From NCBI GenBank assembly GCA_037953745.1, contig JBAKBP010000207.1:287103-351102 (forward strand): a stretch of 64,000 nucleotides of DNA. Direction: 5' to 3'. A model generated the notes under the pieces. It was given only the letters and a program-made list of their open reading frames with translations. It ran no database searches and was not told the origin of the DNA. Of this stretch, positions 32,898-44,900 are shown piece after piece (positions within the stretch are counted from its first letter, which is position 1; every line of letters begins with the position of its first letter). The DNA is from Lithodes maja (Eukaryota > Arthropoda > Malacostraca > Decapoda > Lithodidae). The translations under genes and the position numbers were made by a program.

Positions 32898-33365
32898 TGT
32901 CTTGACCACCCTTCAAGATGTCGAGTGGGAGAGGTTGGGGTAGCAAAAGGGGATGTCTGGTGATGAAGGGAGGTACAGGGCTTGATGGGGAATATGGGTA
33001 TGCTGATGAATGTTTTTAGGATGAAAAGGTTACCTGTTTGGTTGTTGATCACCAACCCTCTGTCTCTGTCGGTATTGTTGAAGTGCCAGGCCAACGACTT
33101 GGCGTTGAAGTCACCACCCAGGAAGATGTTGGGGATGTTTGTGATGTGTGTGTTTGTTATTTGTTGTTGTTTTTTATCCCCAGGCTGTCTGACCAAACAG
33201 CCCCAAGGTCCCGAGCAATGCCAAGGCAATAACCGAGCGCCCTCACAGAACCCTCCCTGCTTTACCACTAAAAATGCCCAGGTGACCGAAGCCTTTCCCA
33301 GGCGAGGAGCACGCTCAACTCTCACTCTGATAAACCAGCCCATCACCACTATACCCCACAAATGT
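32898..33365 (-). mobile_element. LINE-C fragment, upstream of the piggyBac insertion
   Basis: The minus strand codes for an endonuclease piece with NIFLGGDFNAKSLAWH and GLVINNQTGNLFIL, typical of I/Jockey-type LINEs. It ends at the TTAA at 32894. The remainder continues at 26870-27011. Confidence 0.75.
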
Positions 33366-34139
33366 GTGTATTTGTGGGGTGTAGTGGTTTGGTTAGGTAC
33401 TGTGGGGGAAGTTTTGGGTGGGATGTTTGTATTTAATACTCATATGTGTTGTTGGCAGTGCAGATTTTAGTACTTATAACCGAAACTACCACTAATTATT
33501 TCTCAATATTTGAAGGCTATTATAGAATAAGGATGTTACAAAGATCATATTAAAATGTGTTTCAACCTCCGGAGATACATTTTATGTGCACTATATAAAG
33601 TATAGTCAGCTCTCCTAATTCCTGCCTATATGGGCGACACAGGGCGGTGCGTATTAGGAATTAGCGAATTAGGAATAACATACCTTATGGGAAAAATCGC
33701 TTATGGTGGACACCTCGAAGAAAAATGGCCTAATTTGAATGCTAGACTACTCGGCCCAGTAAAAACGAGACAGCTCGGCCCCGTGTTAATTACGAGACAA
33801 CTCGTAATTAACCTAACCTACACATTATGAATCGAGAGAACTAGCCTATGGATAATTATACAATAAACAAACATTTCGCCCACATTACACACACGCCATA
33901 AACCCTCCACTTAGCTCTCCCCATCCTATATCCTGACCGGTCTCGTCAAATTGACCCATAGCAAAACATGGGGCCGAGCTGTCTCAAATAATGGGCCGAG
34001 TTGTCTCGCCGTCGTGGCCGAGTTGTCCAAAAGTGGGCTGAGCTGTCCGAGCCGAGTTGTCCCAAACATTAGTGAGGCCTCATTCATATGGATTATGCTG
34101 TTCAATTTAGATGTCCTTATTACAGAATGGAATTTGAAG
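33366..34139. other. non-coding, with a TIR-like end and a GCCGAG-motif cluster
   Basis: No gene is seen. 33601-33680 resembles the start of a pogo-type element (tagtcagctctcctaattcc) without a visible partner. Between 33745 and 34070 the motif GCCGAGYTGTC occurs about seven times in both orientations, for example the complement gagacagctcggcccc near 33766 and ggggccgagctgtctc near 33970. Confidence 0.5.
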
Positions 34140-34570
34140 CATGATAAAAGTGATCCACAATATTAGAAGTCTTTCAAATGAAGAAAGAGTGAAGATGTTT
34201 GGCTTGCATTGATTAGAGAGACGTAGTTAGGGGAGTTATGATATAAATTTTCAAATGGCTAAGTGGGATTAATAATAATGACAAGAAAAATGTTCAGAAA
34301 TTCAGTGATAACGAGAGAACTCGCACAAATTGTGTCAAACTGAATACATTTTGTTTCAGAAAAGGTAAGGAAATACTTGTTTAGTAGCAGAATTATAGAT
34401 ATGTGGAATAGGCTACCAGTTGCTATAGTAGGATCAATAATGATAAGAGAGCTTCAAGATAAAATTATATAAGCCCATAAATTAGATGGGTTGGGTGTGA
34501 GAGGGATCTGCTTTGTTTGGACCAATTATCTTTCTACAGACTCTGGATTTCTTATGTTCTTATGCCTCTG
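34140..34570 (+). mobile_element. decayed CR1-type LINE 3' end
   Basis: Frames broken by stops read IRSLSNEERVKMFGL, KFSDNERTRTNCVKLN and RIIDMWNRLPVAIV, the C-terminal tail typical of CR1 ORF2. The stretch ends in ttcttatgttcttatg, a CR1-style 3' microsatellite. It is much older than LINE-A. Confidence 0.7.
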
Positions 34571-35046
34571 TGTACGGTATATCCTTATCTTACTCTTCTC
34601 ACTTCTGTCAGTCCCATACACATGTTATCTATGAGGCCCCGTTGATATGTTAAGAATGTGAAGAAAAAAATTGCAATCAATACATATGCTAACTTTTAAT
34701 CCAATGGTATCTCTTTGTTTCAGATCCAGAACTGAAATCTGTCACCAGGAAGTAGCACTAAATGTGTATAGTTCCAAAACTGCCACGATAATTAAGCCTT
34801 TTAGTTTGGTTCCTTCATGATACAGTTGACTAAATATATTAATGCTTTGGTGGGACCTTTTGTAAGTTAACAAGACTTCTGAGGTTTCGAGAATGTAAAT
34901 AATATTATACTTTTTTAGTTAGATGGTTATACAGAGAAAAGTTATGATGGAGATGTTAAAACAAGGATCAGTTGTAAAGGTGGAATGGGAAGCAATGGCA
35001 AATTGTAACAATGACGTCTTATGAAGGAACAGGATATGCTGTATGA
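34571..35046. other. non-coding upstream region of the zinc-finger exon
   Basis: AT-rich sequence with no open frame of note. It is presumably intron of the zinc-finger gene, given the splice acceptor at 35690, but no exon was recognised. Confidence 0.4.
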
Positions 35047-35050
35047 TTAA

Positions 35051-35461
35051 CCCTTTCTCTGCGGGCTTGTTTGCGCTATTTAGCGCATATTTAGGCACTC
35101 CTGAATGATTAATCAAGTATCTGCATTAAATGAACTGTATTCTGCCAAAAACTAGGAGAAAATAGCTTCAAAATGACACCAGAACGAGCTTCGTAGGTGG
35201 CGGGGTTCAACCGCAGCGTTGCCATAGACATTCTGGAAAACTCGCTATTTATTAGCTCTCGCTCGCTCGGCAACACTGTCGAGACAGCCGCGCGAGACCA
35301 CAGTCTCCCTCAGTGAGCGGCTGGCTGCTCTGAGGGTCGGACGGAGGTCCCTGACGCTCCAGCCCACTGACACTCGATTTCTACGGCTTTACAGGCTTTT
35401 AAAGCCTGGAAATTGCTGTAAATTGCCTTTGCGTTCCAGAACGTCAGCCGTAGGGATAGGG
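35051..35461. mobile_element. 411-bp TTAA element, family c, copy 1
   Basis: TTAA flanks both ends (35047-35050, 35462-35465). The termini are CCCTTTCTCTGCGGG and, in reverse complement, CCCTATCCCTACGGCTG. It shares internal blocks (aatgattaatcaag, ccagaacgagcttcgtaggt) with 52283-52684 and, more distantly, 58844-59258. No coding capacity. Confidence 0.9.
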
Positions 35462-35689
35462 TTAACCATGAAGAGGGAGTGTTTGACTATGAAGAGGAAG
35501 TGCTGAACTATGAAACAATAGAGGACATTCATATACATGAAAAAGTGCTGGACTATGAAGACAATGACTAAATTACTAAATGTGGAGAGAGAGGGAAGGA
35601 ATGAAGATTGACAAAAATATGAAGATGAAACACTGAAATGTAATCCCAGAGTTCTGTTGGCAATAATGAAAATTAATTTCATCACACAG

Positions 35690-36820
35690 GCACCCAAAAG
35701 CAAAAAGTCAAGAAACATGAGTGTGAGGTATGCGGTGAAATGTCTGGTCATAAAAGTGACTTCACCTCACATTTAATAGCTCACACAGAAGAGAAGAAGT
35801 TTAAGTGTGAGGTATGTGGTAACATGTTTGGTCAGAAGATGGACCTCATCAGACATTTAAAAGTACATACTGAGGGGAAGAAGTATAAGTGTGAGGTGTG
35901 TGGTAAAATGTTTGGTCATAAGAGTAACCTCAGCACACATTTATTAGTTCATACAGAAGAGAACAAGTTTAAGTGTGACGTGTGTGGTAAAATGTTTGAT
36001 CGGAAGAGTGTCCTCACCACACATTTATTTGTTCATACAGGTGAGAAGAAGTTTAAGTGTGAGGTGTGTGGTAAAATGTTTGGTCGGAAGAGTGATCTCA
36101 CCTCACATATATTAGTTCATACAGGAGAGAAGGAGTTTAAGTGTGAGCTGTGTGGTAAAATGTTTGGTTGGAAGTTTAACCTCGCCACACATTTATTTGT
36201 TCATACAGGTGAGAAGAAGTTTAAGTGTGAGGTGTGTGGTAAAATGTTTGCCCAGAAGAATACCTTAACCAAACATTTAATAGTTCACACAGGAGAGAAG
36301 AAGTTTAAGTGTGAGGTATGTGGTAAAATGTTTGGTCGGAAGAGTGACCTCACCCCACATATATTAGTTCATACAGGAGAGAAGGAGTTTAAGTGTGAGC
36401 TGTGTGGTAAAATGTTTGGTCGGAAGTTTAACCTCGCCACACATTTATTTGTTCATACAGGTGAGAAGAAGTTTAAGTGTGAGGTGTGTGGTAAAATGTT
36501 TGCCCAGAAGATTACCTTAACCAAACATTTAATAGTTCACACAGGAGAGAAGAAGTTTAAGTGTGAGGTATGTGGTAAAATGTTTGGTCGGAAGAGTGAT
36601 CTCACCTCACATATATTAGTTCATACAGGAGAGAAGAAGTTTAAGTGTGACGTGTGTGGTAAAATATTTGGTCGGAAGAATGTCCTCACCTCACATATAT
36701 TAGTTCATACAGGAGAGAAGAAGTTTAAGTGTGACGTGTGCGGTAAAATGTTTGCCCAGAAGAATGCCTTAACCAAACATTTAATAGTTCACACAGGAGA
36801 GAAGAAGTTTAAGTGTGGGG
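35690..36820 (+). pseudogene. C2H2 zinc-finger gene, first block of 13 fingers
   Basis: The exon opens after the acceptor tcatcacacag (to 35689) and reads into thirteen C-X2-C-X12-H-X3-H fingers joined by HTGEKKFKC-type linkers; the first has S in place of the core F. The unit is 84 bp. Fingers 5-7 and 8-10 are a duplicated 252-bp triplet (helices KSDL, KFNL, K-TL). Such proteins bind DNA in the nucleus; the targets cannot be told. The fourteenth finger is cut after KCG by the LTR element at 36821. The gene continues at 47977. Near-identical units suggest recent expansion. The protein is truncated as it stands. Confidence 0.9.
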
Positions 36821-37264
36821 TGTGACGCATGTCGAGTGTGAGCATGCTGAACAGAACGCCTAGTCATGCCCCACTCTCGCTAGGATCGTCAGGGCAGGAA
36901 CTTTGGCTGTAGTCTATGTAGAGTTTCCTAACTTAGTTCATGTGAGCCGTTGTACTATAAGCATTATGAATATGTATTTTGTTTTCATCTGAGTCAACGA
37001 GTTCTATTTTATATCATTAGTTATAAGTGTTGTGTGTGAAGCTTATTTGTAATGATGAGAGGAGAGAGAGAGATTACGTAACGGGGGTCAGTGAGTGCGC
37101 CATGCGGCAGGTGGGCCTAACTCACTAGCACTCCCCTCCTCCCTCCTCCCCCTCAGCGCGTGGGAAAGCCTTTGTCTATCCCAGATTGAGAGAGATAAAT
37201 TACGTAATGATTGTCAGTGGGCGGTCCTTAGTAGTGCACGTTGGGCTCACTAGAGGGCCGAGTA

Positions 37265-39434
37265 TAATATTATTTTTATTAATCTCACCACCACACCCCC
37301 AATGAAATTAATTAAAGTATATATGATCCACCGGGATTCGAACCCGGGTTATCACACACATATTTTTGCCACCTTAACCATTACACCACCAGGACGGTTA
37401 AAGGTTTATGCACACGCCTACGACTTATTATCCATTCTCGAATACTGGATATTAATCTAATCATGTTCATACTCCCAACCGCACTATGGTAGCCTACTGT
37501 TTAAGTGAGAGGAAAGAATATTCATGGGGCACAGATCATATAGACCGGCCTCTCGAAGAAATATCCCTAAACCTACTAATAATATTATTTTTATTAATCT
37601 CACCACCACACCCCCAATGAAATTAATTAAAGTATATATGATCCACCGGGATTCGAACCCGGGTTATCACACACATATTTTTGCCACCTTAACCATTACA
37701 CCACCAGGACGGTTAAAGGTTTATGCACACGCCTACGACTTATTATCCATTCTCGAATACTGGATATTAATCTAATCATGTTCATACTCCCAACCGCACT
37801 ATGGTAGCCTACTGTTTAAGTGAGAGGAAAGAATATTCATGGGGCACAGATCATATAGACCGGCCTCTCGAAGAAATATCCCTAAACCTACTAATAATAT
37901 TATTTTTATTAATCTCACCACCACACCCCCAATGAAATTAATTAAAGTATATATGATCCACCGGGATTCGAACCCGGGTTATCACACACATATTTTTGCC
38001 ACCTTACCATTACACCACCAGGACGGTTAAAGGTTTATGCACACGCCTACGACTTATTATCCATTCTCGAATACTGGATATTAATCTAATCATGTTCATA
38101 CTCCCAACCGCACTATGGTAGCCTACTGTTTAAGTGAGAGGAAAGAATATTCATGGGGCACAGATCATATAGACCGGCCTCTCGAAGAAATATCCCTAAA
38201 CCTACTAATAATATTATTTTTATTAATCTCACCACCACACCCCCAATGAAATTAATTAAAGTATATATGATCCACCGGGATTCGAACCCGGGTTATCACA
38301 CACATATTTTTGCCACCTTAACCATTACACCACCAGGACGGTTAAAGGTTTATGCACACGCCTACGACTTATTATCCATTCTCGAATACTGGATATTAAT
38401 CTAATCATGTTCATACTCCCAACCGCACTATGGTAGCCTACTGTTTAAGTGAGAGGAAAGAATATTCATGGGGCACAGATCATATAGACCGGCCTCTCGA
38501 AGAAATATCCCTAAACCTACTAATAATATTATTTTTATTAATCTCACCACCACACCCCCAATGAAATTAATTAAAGTATATATGATCCACCGGGATTCGA
38601 ACCCGGGTTATCACACACATATTTTTGCCACCTTAACCATACACCACCAGGACGGTTAAAGGTTTATGCACACGCCTACGACTTATTATCCATTCTCGAA
38701 TACTGGATATTAATCTAATCATGTTCATACTCCCAACCGCACTATGGTAGCCTACTGTTTAAGTGAGAGGAAAGAATATTCATGGGGCACAGATCATATA
38801 GACCGGCCTCTCGAAGAAATATCCCTAAACCTACTAATAATATTATTTTTATTAATCTCACCACCACACCCCCAATGAAATTAATTAAAGTATATATGAT
38901 CCACCGGGATTCGAACCCGGGTTATCACACACATATTTTTGCCACCTTAACCATTACACCACCAGGACGGTTAAAGGTTTATGCACACGCCTACGACTTA
39001 TTATCCATTCTCGAATACTGGATATTAATCTAATCATGTTCATACTCCCAACCGCACTATGGTAGCCTACTGTTTAAGTGAGAGGAAAGAATATTCATGG
39101 GGCACAGATCATATAGACCGGCCTCTCGAAGAAATATCCCTAAACCTACTAATAATATTATTTTTATTAATCTCACCACCACACCCCCAATGAAATTAAT
39201 TAAAGTATATATGATCCACCGGGATTCGAACCCGGGTTATCACACACATATTTTTGCCACCTTAACCATTACACCACCAGGACGGTTAAAGGTTTATGCA
39301 CACGCCTACGACTTATTATCCATTCTCGAATACTGGATATTAATCTAATCATGTTCATACTCCCAACCGCACTATGGTAGCCTATATGGGCCTATATGGG
39401 CCTATATATAGCCTATATGGGCCTATGGTAGCCC
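37265..39434 (-). repeat. seven-unit 315-bp array with tRNA-like Pol III boxes
   Basis: Seven almost identical units have B-box complements at 37335, 37650, 37965, 38279, 38594, 38908 and 39223. Read on the minus strand each has an A-box-like TGGTGTAATGGTTAAGG and a B-box GGTTCGAATCCC, as in a tRNA, but the acceptor and anticodon stems do not pair well, so these are tRNA-derived modules and not tRNA genes. Insertion is into the LTR TATA box: the 3' LTR has agtataaaaaggg uninterrupted. A diverged single unit lies at 51130-51380. The 83-codon frames in each unit are by-products. Confidence 0.93.
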
Positions 39435-40498
39435 TAAAAAGGGAAGTCTCGCCACATTTTCTTCAGAACTCATTAGGCAGAGCGACTTCTCATATCCCTT
39501 GCTAACTATATATATTCTTCTGACTGATGTGAACTTTCTCTACTACCTTTACATCCTTATCTCCTCTTTTCCCTATCCTTTTTAACTTCAATGGTCCCGT
39601 TGGTGCAGAGTTAGTCAGCCAACGTATTATCGCTTGAGTTCTCACGAGATATATGCCTATTAGATAGCCTATTTTGGAAGGGTCAACTTAGAATAGGATT
39701 GATTAATGTTTGTTGCACTCGTATATGCATTTCCCTGTGTGTTATTATTATTGTTCCTGTTTTCTGCTGGTCTAGGTAATGCTAGACTGGGATAAGGCTA
39801 CTGGTGTTGTGATTCCCGATGTGTATTAGGTTTTGTTGAACCTGTGCAATCGCAACGGAGACGTGGGAAGCCTGGGTGGTCTTTCTGACTGTGTACCTTG
39901 TGAGTTTAGCACTGTGTTGCGAGTGAGGGCTTTTGCCTCTGCCACCCAACACTGTGCTAACTCGGTTGCTTTGACTTTGAGAGGATCGCCAGGAGAGAAC
40001 CAGATACTAGTGATCTGGATCTCTCAAGAGAGCATCCCGTCAATTAACGTAATTTGGCCGCACAGCCTTAAGGACCCTCGCTAGGCTATGAGCCGCTTGC
40101 TCAGCCATTGTTTCCTAGCCTACTACATCCCAGCTAGACTTTGCTCGATCAGCAGATACAGAATAGTATTGAAGCTTTCCTTATGTATGATATTGTTTAT
40201 GCACTATTGATTTCATGTGTTGCACGCTTAGCTACTTTAGTGATTAGTGGCCCACGAGCACAATCCGAGTAGGCTATTGCCGGTGCATTGGCGGAGTACT
40301 TCTTTTTAATGTTTGCCATTTACTATTGCATATTCTTATAATTCTTCTTATGTCAATTTAAACCTTTAATGATACGTAGTTGCCAGTGTTTTGCTTATTT
40401 GAATAGCTGTTCAAAATCTGATACGTACTTCTTACGGGCATCCGAGAAGCATCTAACTTTACCAGAAGATTCCTTGCTCGATGCTTAACCCGTGGAGC

Positions 40499-40933
40499 CC
40501 GGCTAGTTTTGTAATGTTTGCGCACCAGAACCCGGCCGGTTTTCAAAAAATGGTTTTATTCCAGAAACAATAGCGAATGGGTTAGGAATGAAGGAAAAAC
40601 CACGAAAAACCGCTCAAAAAGCTTAAAAAATGGTCCTACAGAGCCCCGAAAACGGATTTTATAAGAGTAAAAAATTGAAGGCAATTATCCCAAAAAACCA
40701 GGTTATTGCGCGCTCGCGCGCACGCACGTGGACTTTGAGAGTTTTCAACCATCGGCACGGTTGCGTGGGATACGTACACAGTTCCCATACAAATCTGAGC
40801 CCTCTTGCGTGGCTACACCTGAGGTTACGGTCGGCGCAATTAGGGGAATTAGGGTGACTCGCCAGGCGCGTCTCTGGGGCTGTGCGTTACATACATCGCC
40901 GACGCGCCAGGCGCGTCGCTGGGGCTGTACGGG
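40499..40933. mobile_element. 435-bp TTAA element, family a, in the 5' LTR
   Basis: TTAA flanks both ends (40495-40498, 40934-40937). The termini are CCCGTGGAGCCCGGC and, in reverse complement, CCCGTACAGCCCCAGC. The 3' LTR shows the empty site (gatgcttaaggactatt, near 47602). An inverted relative lies at 48797-49242. It was inserted after the retrotransposon. Confidence 0.95.
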
Positions 40934-41308
40934 TTAAGGACTATTAAATTTAACGTAACGTAATAGTGCCGATCCGAAGTAGAGGGTGGAGGACTTCTTA
41001 AGTTCTTAGTCAAGGGTGGATTACTTCGGCTTCGGCCAACACTATTCTTTGGTGTTGTTGTTTCTTACTTCTTTGTTTGATTGTTGACCAGACTAGATAA
41101 TTCCTGCTCTTTATTAGTCTGTTGTGGAACACTAGTACCGAGTTCTTGTATACCCCGTTATAGCAGATCGAACTCTGGAGGGTATTGGTGTTTTTTGTTC
41201 GGCTGGCAGTACTCTGGGGTTGGGATCGTGTGTTTCCGTTGTGGCAGCGAGCCGTACTCGAGTCCTGATTGAGAGCCCTTGTGTACCCGAGTGCCAGGTC
41301 GTAACAAA

Positions 41309-41316
41309 TGGCGACC
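41309..41316 (+). promoter_or_regulatory. primer-binding site of the LTR element
   Basis: TGGCGACC starts two bases after the 5' LTR. This is the usual TGG-start complement of a tRNA 3' end. By memory of 412/mdg1-type elements tRNA-Arg is a candidate primer, but this was not checked against a tRNA set. Confidence 0.65.
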
Positions 41317-41487
41317 TTGCTTAGGATTTTGTGAACAGTATAAATTTTTGCAGAGTTGTACAACATTTGTTTGTTTGTATTTTAGCGTGCATATTGAAGA
41401 ATATTTTTTTTGTATGGCAATTAGTAAAGCATTTAAGAGACTCCAGTTAATTTAGTAATTAGTGCTTGCATAGGAAGTTTAACACTT

Positions 41488-41988
41488 TTGTCTCGAGAAT
41501 TTTTTGTGGACTTCAGTATGTCGTGCCCTAGCACTGACGATGAGCGAGAGATGCCATTTGAAGAGGTGCCGTTAGTAACCAGTGAGGAGGATGCTAGAGT
41601 TTTTGTGAGTAAGCGGTACCACGTGACGGAGGAGAGTCTGACTGCGGTGGATGTTTATGGCTTGCACCTGATAGCCAAGGTTTTGGGCATTTTCAATGTA
41701 GTAGGGATGTCCAAGGGGGAGCTGATTTCCTGGGTGTTGCGTGGGCGACATGGGGTTTCGGAGGAGAGGGCGTTTGGGGGGGTTCCTCCCCAGATCCCCT
41801 CTCACTCGACTCCCACAGTGCCGTCCACTCAGTTACCGGAGGTTAGCACTCTCCCACAGAGGGATGAGAATTGGCAGATTGGAGTGCCCTCGGGTGGTGC
41901 ACATGGTGGTTCCCCAGTTTTTGCCCCCCCTCCTTCAGTCAGTAGTGGCAGCTCCCTCTTCCTGCCTGTCTCCAGATATGGTATTTAA
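41488..41988 (+). CDS. LTR element, N-terminal gag frame
   Basis: A 166-codon frame (the first ATG is MSCPSTDDEREMPF at 41518; the open frame starts earlier) with an acidic head and a helical HxxAKVLG..GMSKGELISWVL block like the start of gag in Ty3/gypsy elements. It ends at 41988, overlapping the main frame, whose usable ATG is at 41978 in another phase. Either a programmed frame change or a one-base lesion links them. Confidence 0.6.
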   Translation: MSREFFVDFSMSCPSTDDEREMPFEEVPLVTSEEDARVFVSKRYHVTEESLTAVDVYGLHLIAKVLGIFNVVGMSKGELISWVLRGRHGVSEERAFGGVPPQIPSHSTPTVPSTQLPEVSTLPQRDENWQIGVPSGGAHGGSPVFAPPPSVSSGSSLFLPVSRYGI

Positions 41989-44900
41989 ACTTGAGCTTGC
42001 TAAGATTGAGAATGAGACCAGGAGGCAGGAGAATGAGGTTAGGAAGCATGAGATTGAGGCTGAGACTAGGAGGCATGAGGCTGAGACTAGGAGGCATGAG
42101 GCTGAGACTAGGAGGCATGAGGCTGAGACTAGGAGGCATGAGGCTGAGCTTAGGTATGACTCAGAGAAATATTGTGCTCAATTAGATTTAGATAAGACTC
42201 GTGCAGAGTCGACAGGGACTCGGATGGGCCGTGAGGGCCAAGTAAGAGAACAGTCCTTGTCCCACTTAGTCAAATTGGTGCCGGCATTTAGTGAAACTAA
42301 AGTCACAGAATTTTTTAATCGTTTTGAGAAGAAGTGTAGGGAGCATAATTGGCCTGAAGAGAAGTGGGCAGCTCTAGTCTCCTCAAGACTTATGGGTAAG
42401 GGTCTGAAGGCTTATGATGCACTGCCTTTAGAGTCTTGCATTGACTACCCAGAATTGAAGAGAGCTGTCCTACGGGCATACGAGTTGCAACCAGAAACAT
42501 ATCGATTGAAGTTTCGGGGTGTTACAAAGACTAGGGAGGCGACCTTTCTTGAACATGCCCGGGACTTAAAAGATGCACTTACTAACTGGACACGTTCTGA
42601 GAAAGCTGAGACGGCCGAACAGTTGACTGAGCTGTTTCTGCTCGAGCAGTTTTATAAGTGTACTGGTGCAGAAATGACTTTAACTATTAAAGAAAAGAAC
42701 CCAAAAACTCTACAGGAGGCAGCTGAGATGGCTGACCTCCGGCTATCACTAATTCGTGGGTGCGGGTCTGCCCAGCGTAGTGAGGCAGGTAACAAGGGGC
42801 GTGACGCCCCACCCCCCCGAGTTAGTGATATACCTTATGCAAACAAGTACAAGAGCTATGATACCAAGACTGACCACAAGACTAGCACCGTCCCATTTAA
42901 GAAGGGGCCGGGCCCTTCCCAGTACCAAGGGAAGCCCAAAGGGGAGTTGGAGTGTTATCAATGTCATAAAAAGGGGCACTTTGCAAGAGTCTGTCCTAGC
43001 AAACCACCTACAGCAGCTGTGTCTTTGGCCTGCAACATTGGTGTGTCTCCGAAGTTTTCTGAGTTTGCCCGGGGCAGTTCGTCAGAGGCTGAGGCACAGC
43101 CAATGCAGAAGCACCTGGGAGGCTCGAACCCTGCTCAGGATGTTTTTTGCGACCATAGAGGGCGGGGTTGCGTGATGTGGGCGGGGCGCAAGCATGGAGT
43201 AGAGGTCTTGCGTGATACAGGTGCTTCCCAGACTCTGATGAATAACTTGACTGGCTACCCTATAAACGCGGCTCGGGTGGTAGTGGTGCAGGGTATTAAT
43301 GCAACTAGGTCATACCTGCTGGTGCGGTTGGAGTTGGAGGTGGATGGTGTGGCACGTGAATTGGATGTCGGGATTGTGGAGAAACTGCCAGTGGAGGGCG
43401 TCGACCTTCTTCTCGGCAACGACTTTGCAATGCCCGCTTCTGAGGTTCTACCCTTAGTCGTTGCCGAGAGGCCGGCCGACGTGAGTGGGGAAGAGCAAGA
43501 GTGGGTCGAGCGGTGCCAGACACAACCCATGGCGTGTGTTGTCACCCGAGCTCGGGCAGCTAAAGTGTCACAGCCTAGTCCTCCGTCTTCAGACCAGCAG
43601 AGGAACGATCAACAGGAGGAGGCTAAAGCTGGAGTTGGTTTTAAGAGTTTTGACTCGGCGGCTCTCCTGGGTGATTCAGTATTGGCACCTATGTTAGAGT
43701 CTGGAGAGGCCCCAGGACCTGTCACAGCTAGTGAGGAGGTAGGGCAGGAAGAGACTCTGAGGCAGCAACGTTACACACGGAGAGAAAAAAGGGTTGCTCA
43801 GTTTGATATTGGGGGAGGACTTGGGTTGCTTCGGAAGCATCTAGACAGGTTGGTTCCCTCAGATATTTATAAACTGCAGTTGGAGGATCCGGAAGTTCAG
43901 AAGTGTGGTAATGGTGCTGTCGAGATCAAACACGAGAACGGGGAAGCATGTCATGTGAACCTGTTGGAGGAGTTTGTGAGGCAACCACCTGAGCAGCCTA
44001 CTGTCCCTGCGTTGGTCTGCCGCGGCCAAGGTGGAGAAGGAGAGGGGGGCAGTAGGGCACAGGTGGAGGAGAGTAGGGATTGTCATGTCTCGGCGGAGCA
44101 GTGGGCGGGGGATACGAGTCTGGTGGCTGTGGAAGCGCTAGAGCACCTGCCTGAGCAGCAGTGTGCAGCACTCCAGCACCAGCTCGGTTCATACCCCACT
44201 GGTCGTGCCGAGCCCCTGAGTCTCACAACTCGGGCGGTGCGAGATGTTCCGCGGGCAGGTCAAGTGAGTGTTGAAAGACCGTTAGCCTCGTTGTTTCGGT
44301 GGTTCAAGGTGGGCGACGAGGCTTTGGCATGGTTGCCAGGTCAGGGTCGACCCATGGCTGCCAAGGGTGGTGGTCAAAAGGAGGACATTGAGCAGATTGG
44401 TGAGGTTGGCTGTGGAATGGATGTGCCCGGTCGTCACATAGCCTCCCAATGCTGCTCTGGTCTAATGCAACAGCCCTACCATAGACCGACTGTATCTGGC
44501 CATGTCTCTAAAAGCGGTGATGCTGAGCAGGCAGATGTCGTCACAAGGAATGCGGGGGTGCGCATGTACGGTATCGGCGGGGAAGCCTTAGCAATAATGA
44601 ACTATGGGAGTGACTGCACAGGTGGTACTGATTGTCCCTCTCATGACCTGGCTGTTCTAGGGACGAAGGTGGAGAAGGAGGGAGACTACAGGTTAGAAGC
44701 TGCGGTCTCGGCTGGGTTGTGGGAGGGCACTAGGCATGTTGTTCGTGGAGACAGTGCAAGGCAGTTGTTTACTAGGCTATGGCAGTACTTTCGCATGTTT
44801 GTTGCTTCTCCAGGCCTGATGTACGGGGTAGAATCCGACATGCAGGCTGGAGATCGTGCAAGGCTCAGTTTAATTCCCTACCGTATATATCCTGCTCGAC

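Larger units (their letters stand above)
36821..41306 (+). repeat. 5' LTR, enlarged by two later insertions
   Basis: The unbroken LTR is 1866 bp, as in the 3' copy. Here it is 4486 bp, because a 2.17-kb tRNA-like array (37265-39434) splits the TATA box and a 435-bp TTAA element (40499-40933) lies further right. It supplies promoter and polyadenylation signals in this element class. Confidence 0.93.

Noticed and set aside
37330..39240. Seven tRNA genes on the minus strand
   Set aside because: The A and B boxes are clear, but the acceptor arms do not pair and no proper anticodon stem forms, so the units are tRNA-derived repeats.
37524..39348. Repeated 83-codon open frames in the 315-bp units
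   Set aside because: The frames run straight through the tRNA-like module and recur only because the unit is repeated; single-base deletions in units 3 and 5 break them without consequence.
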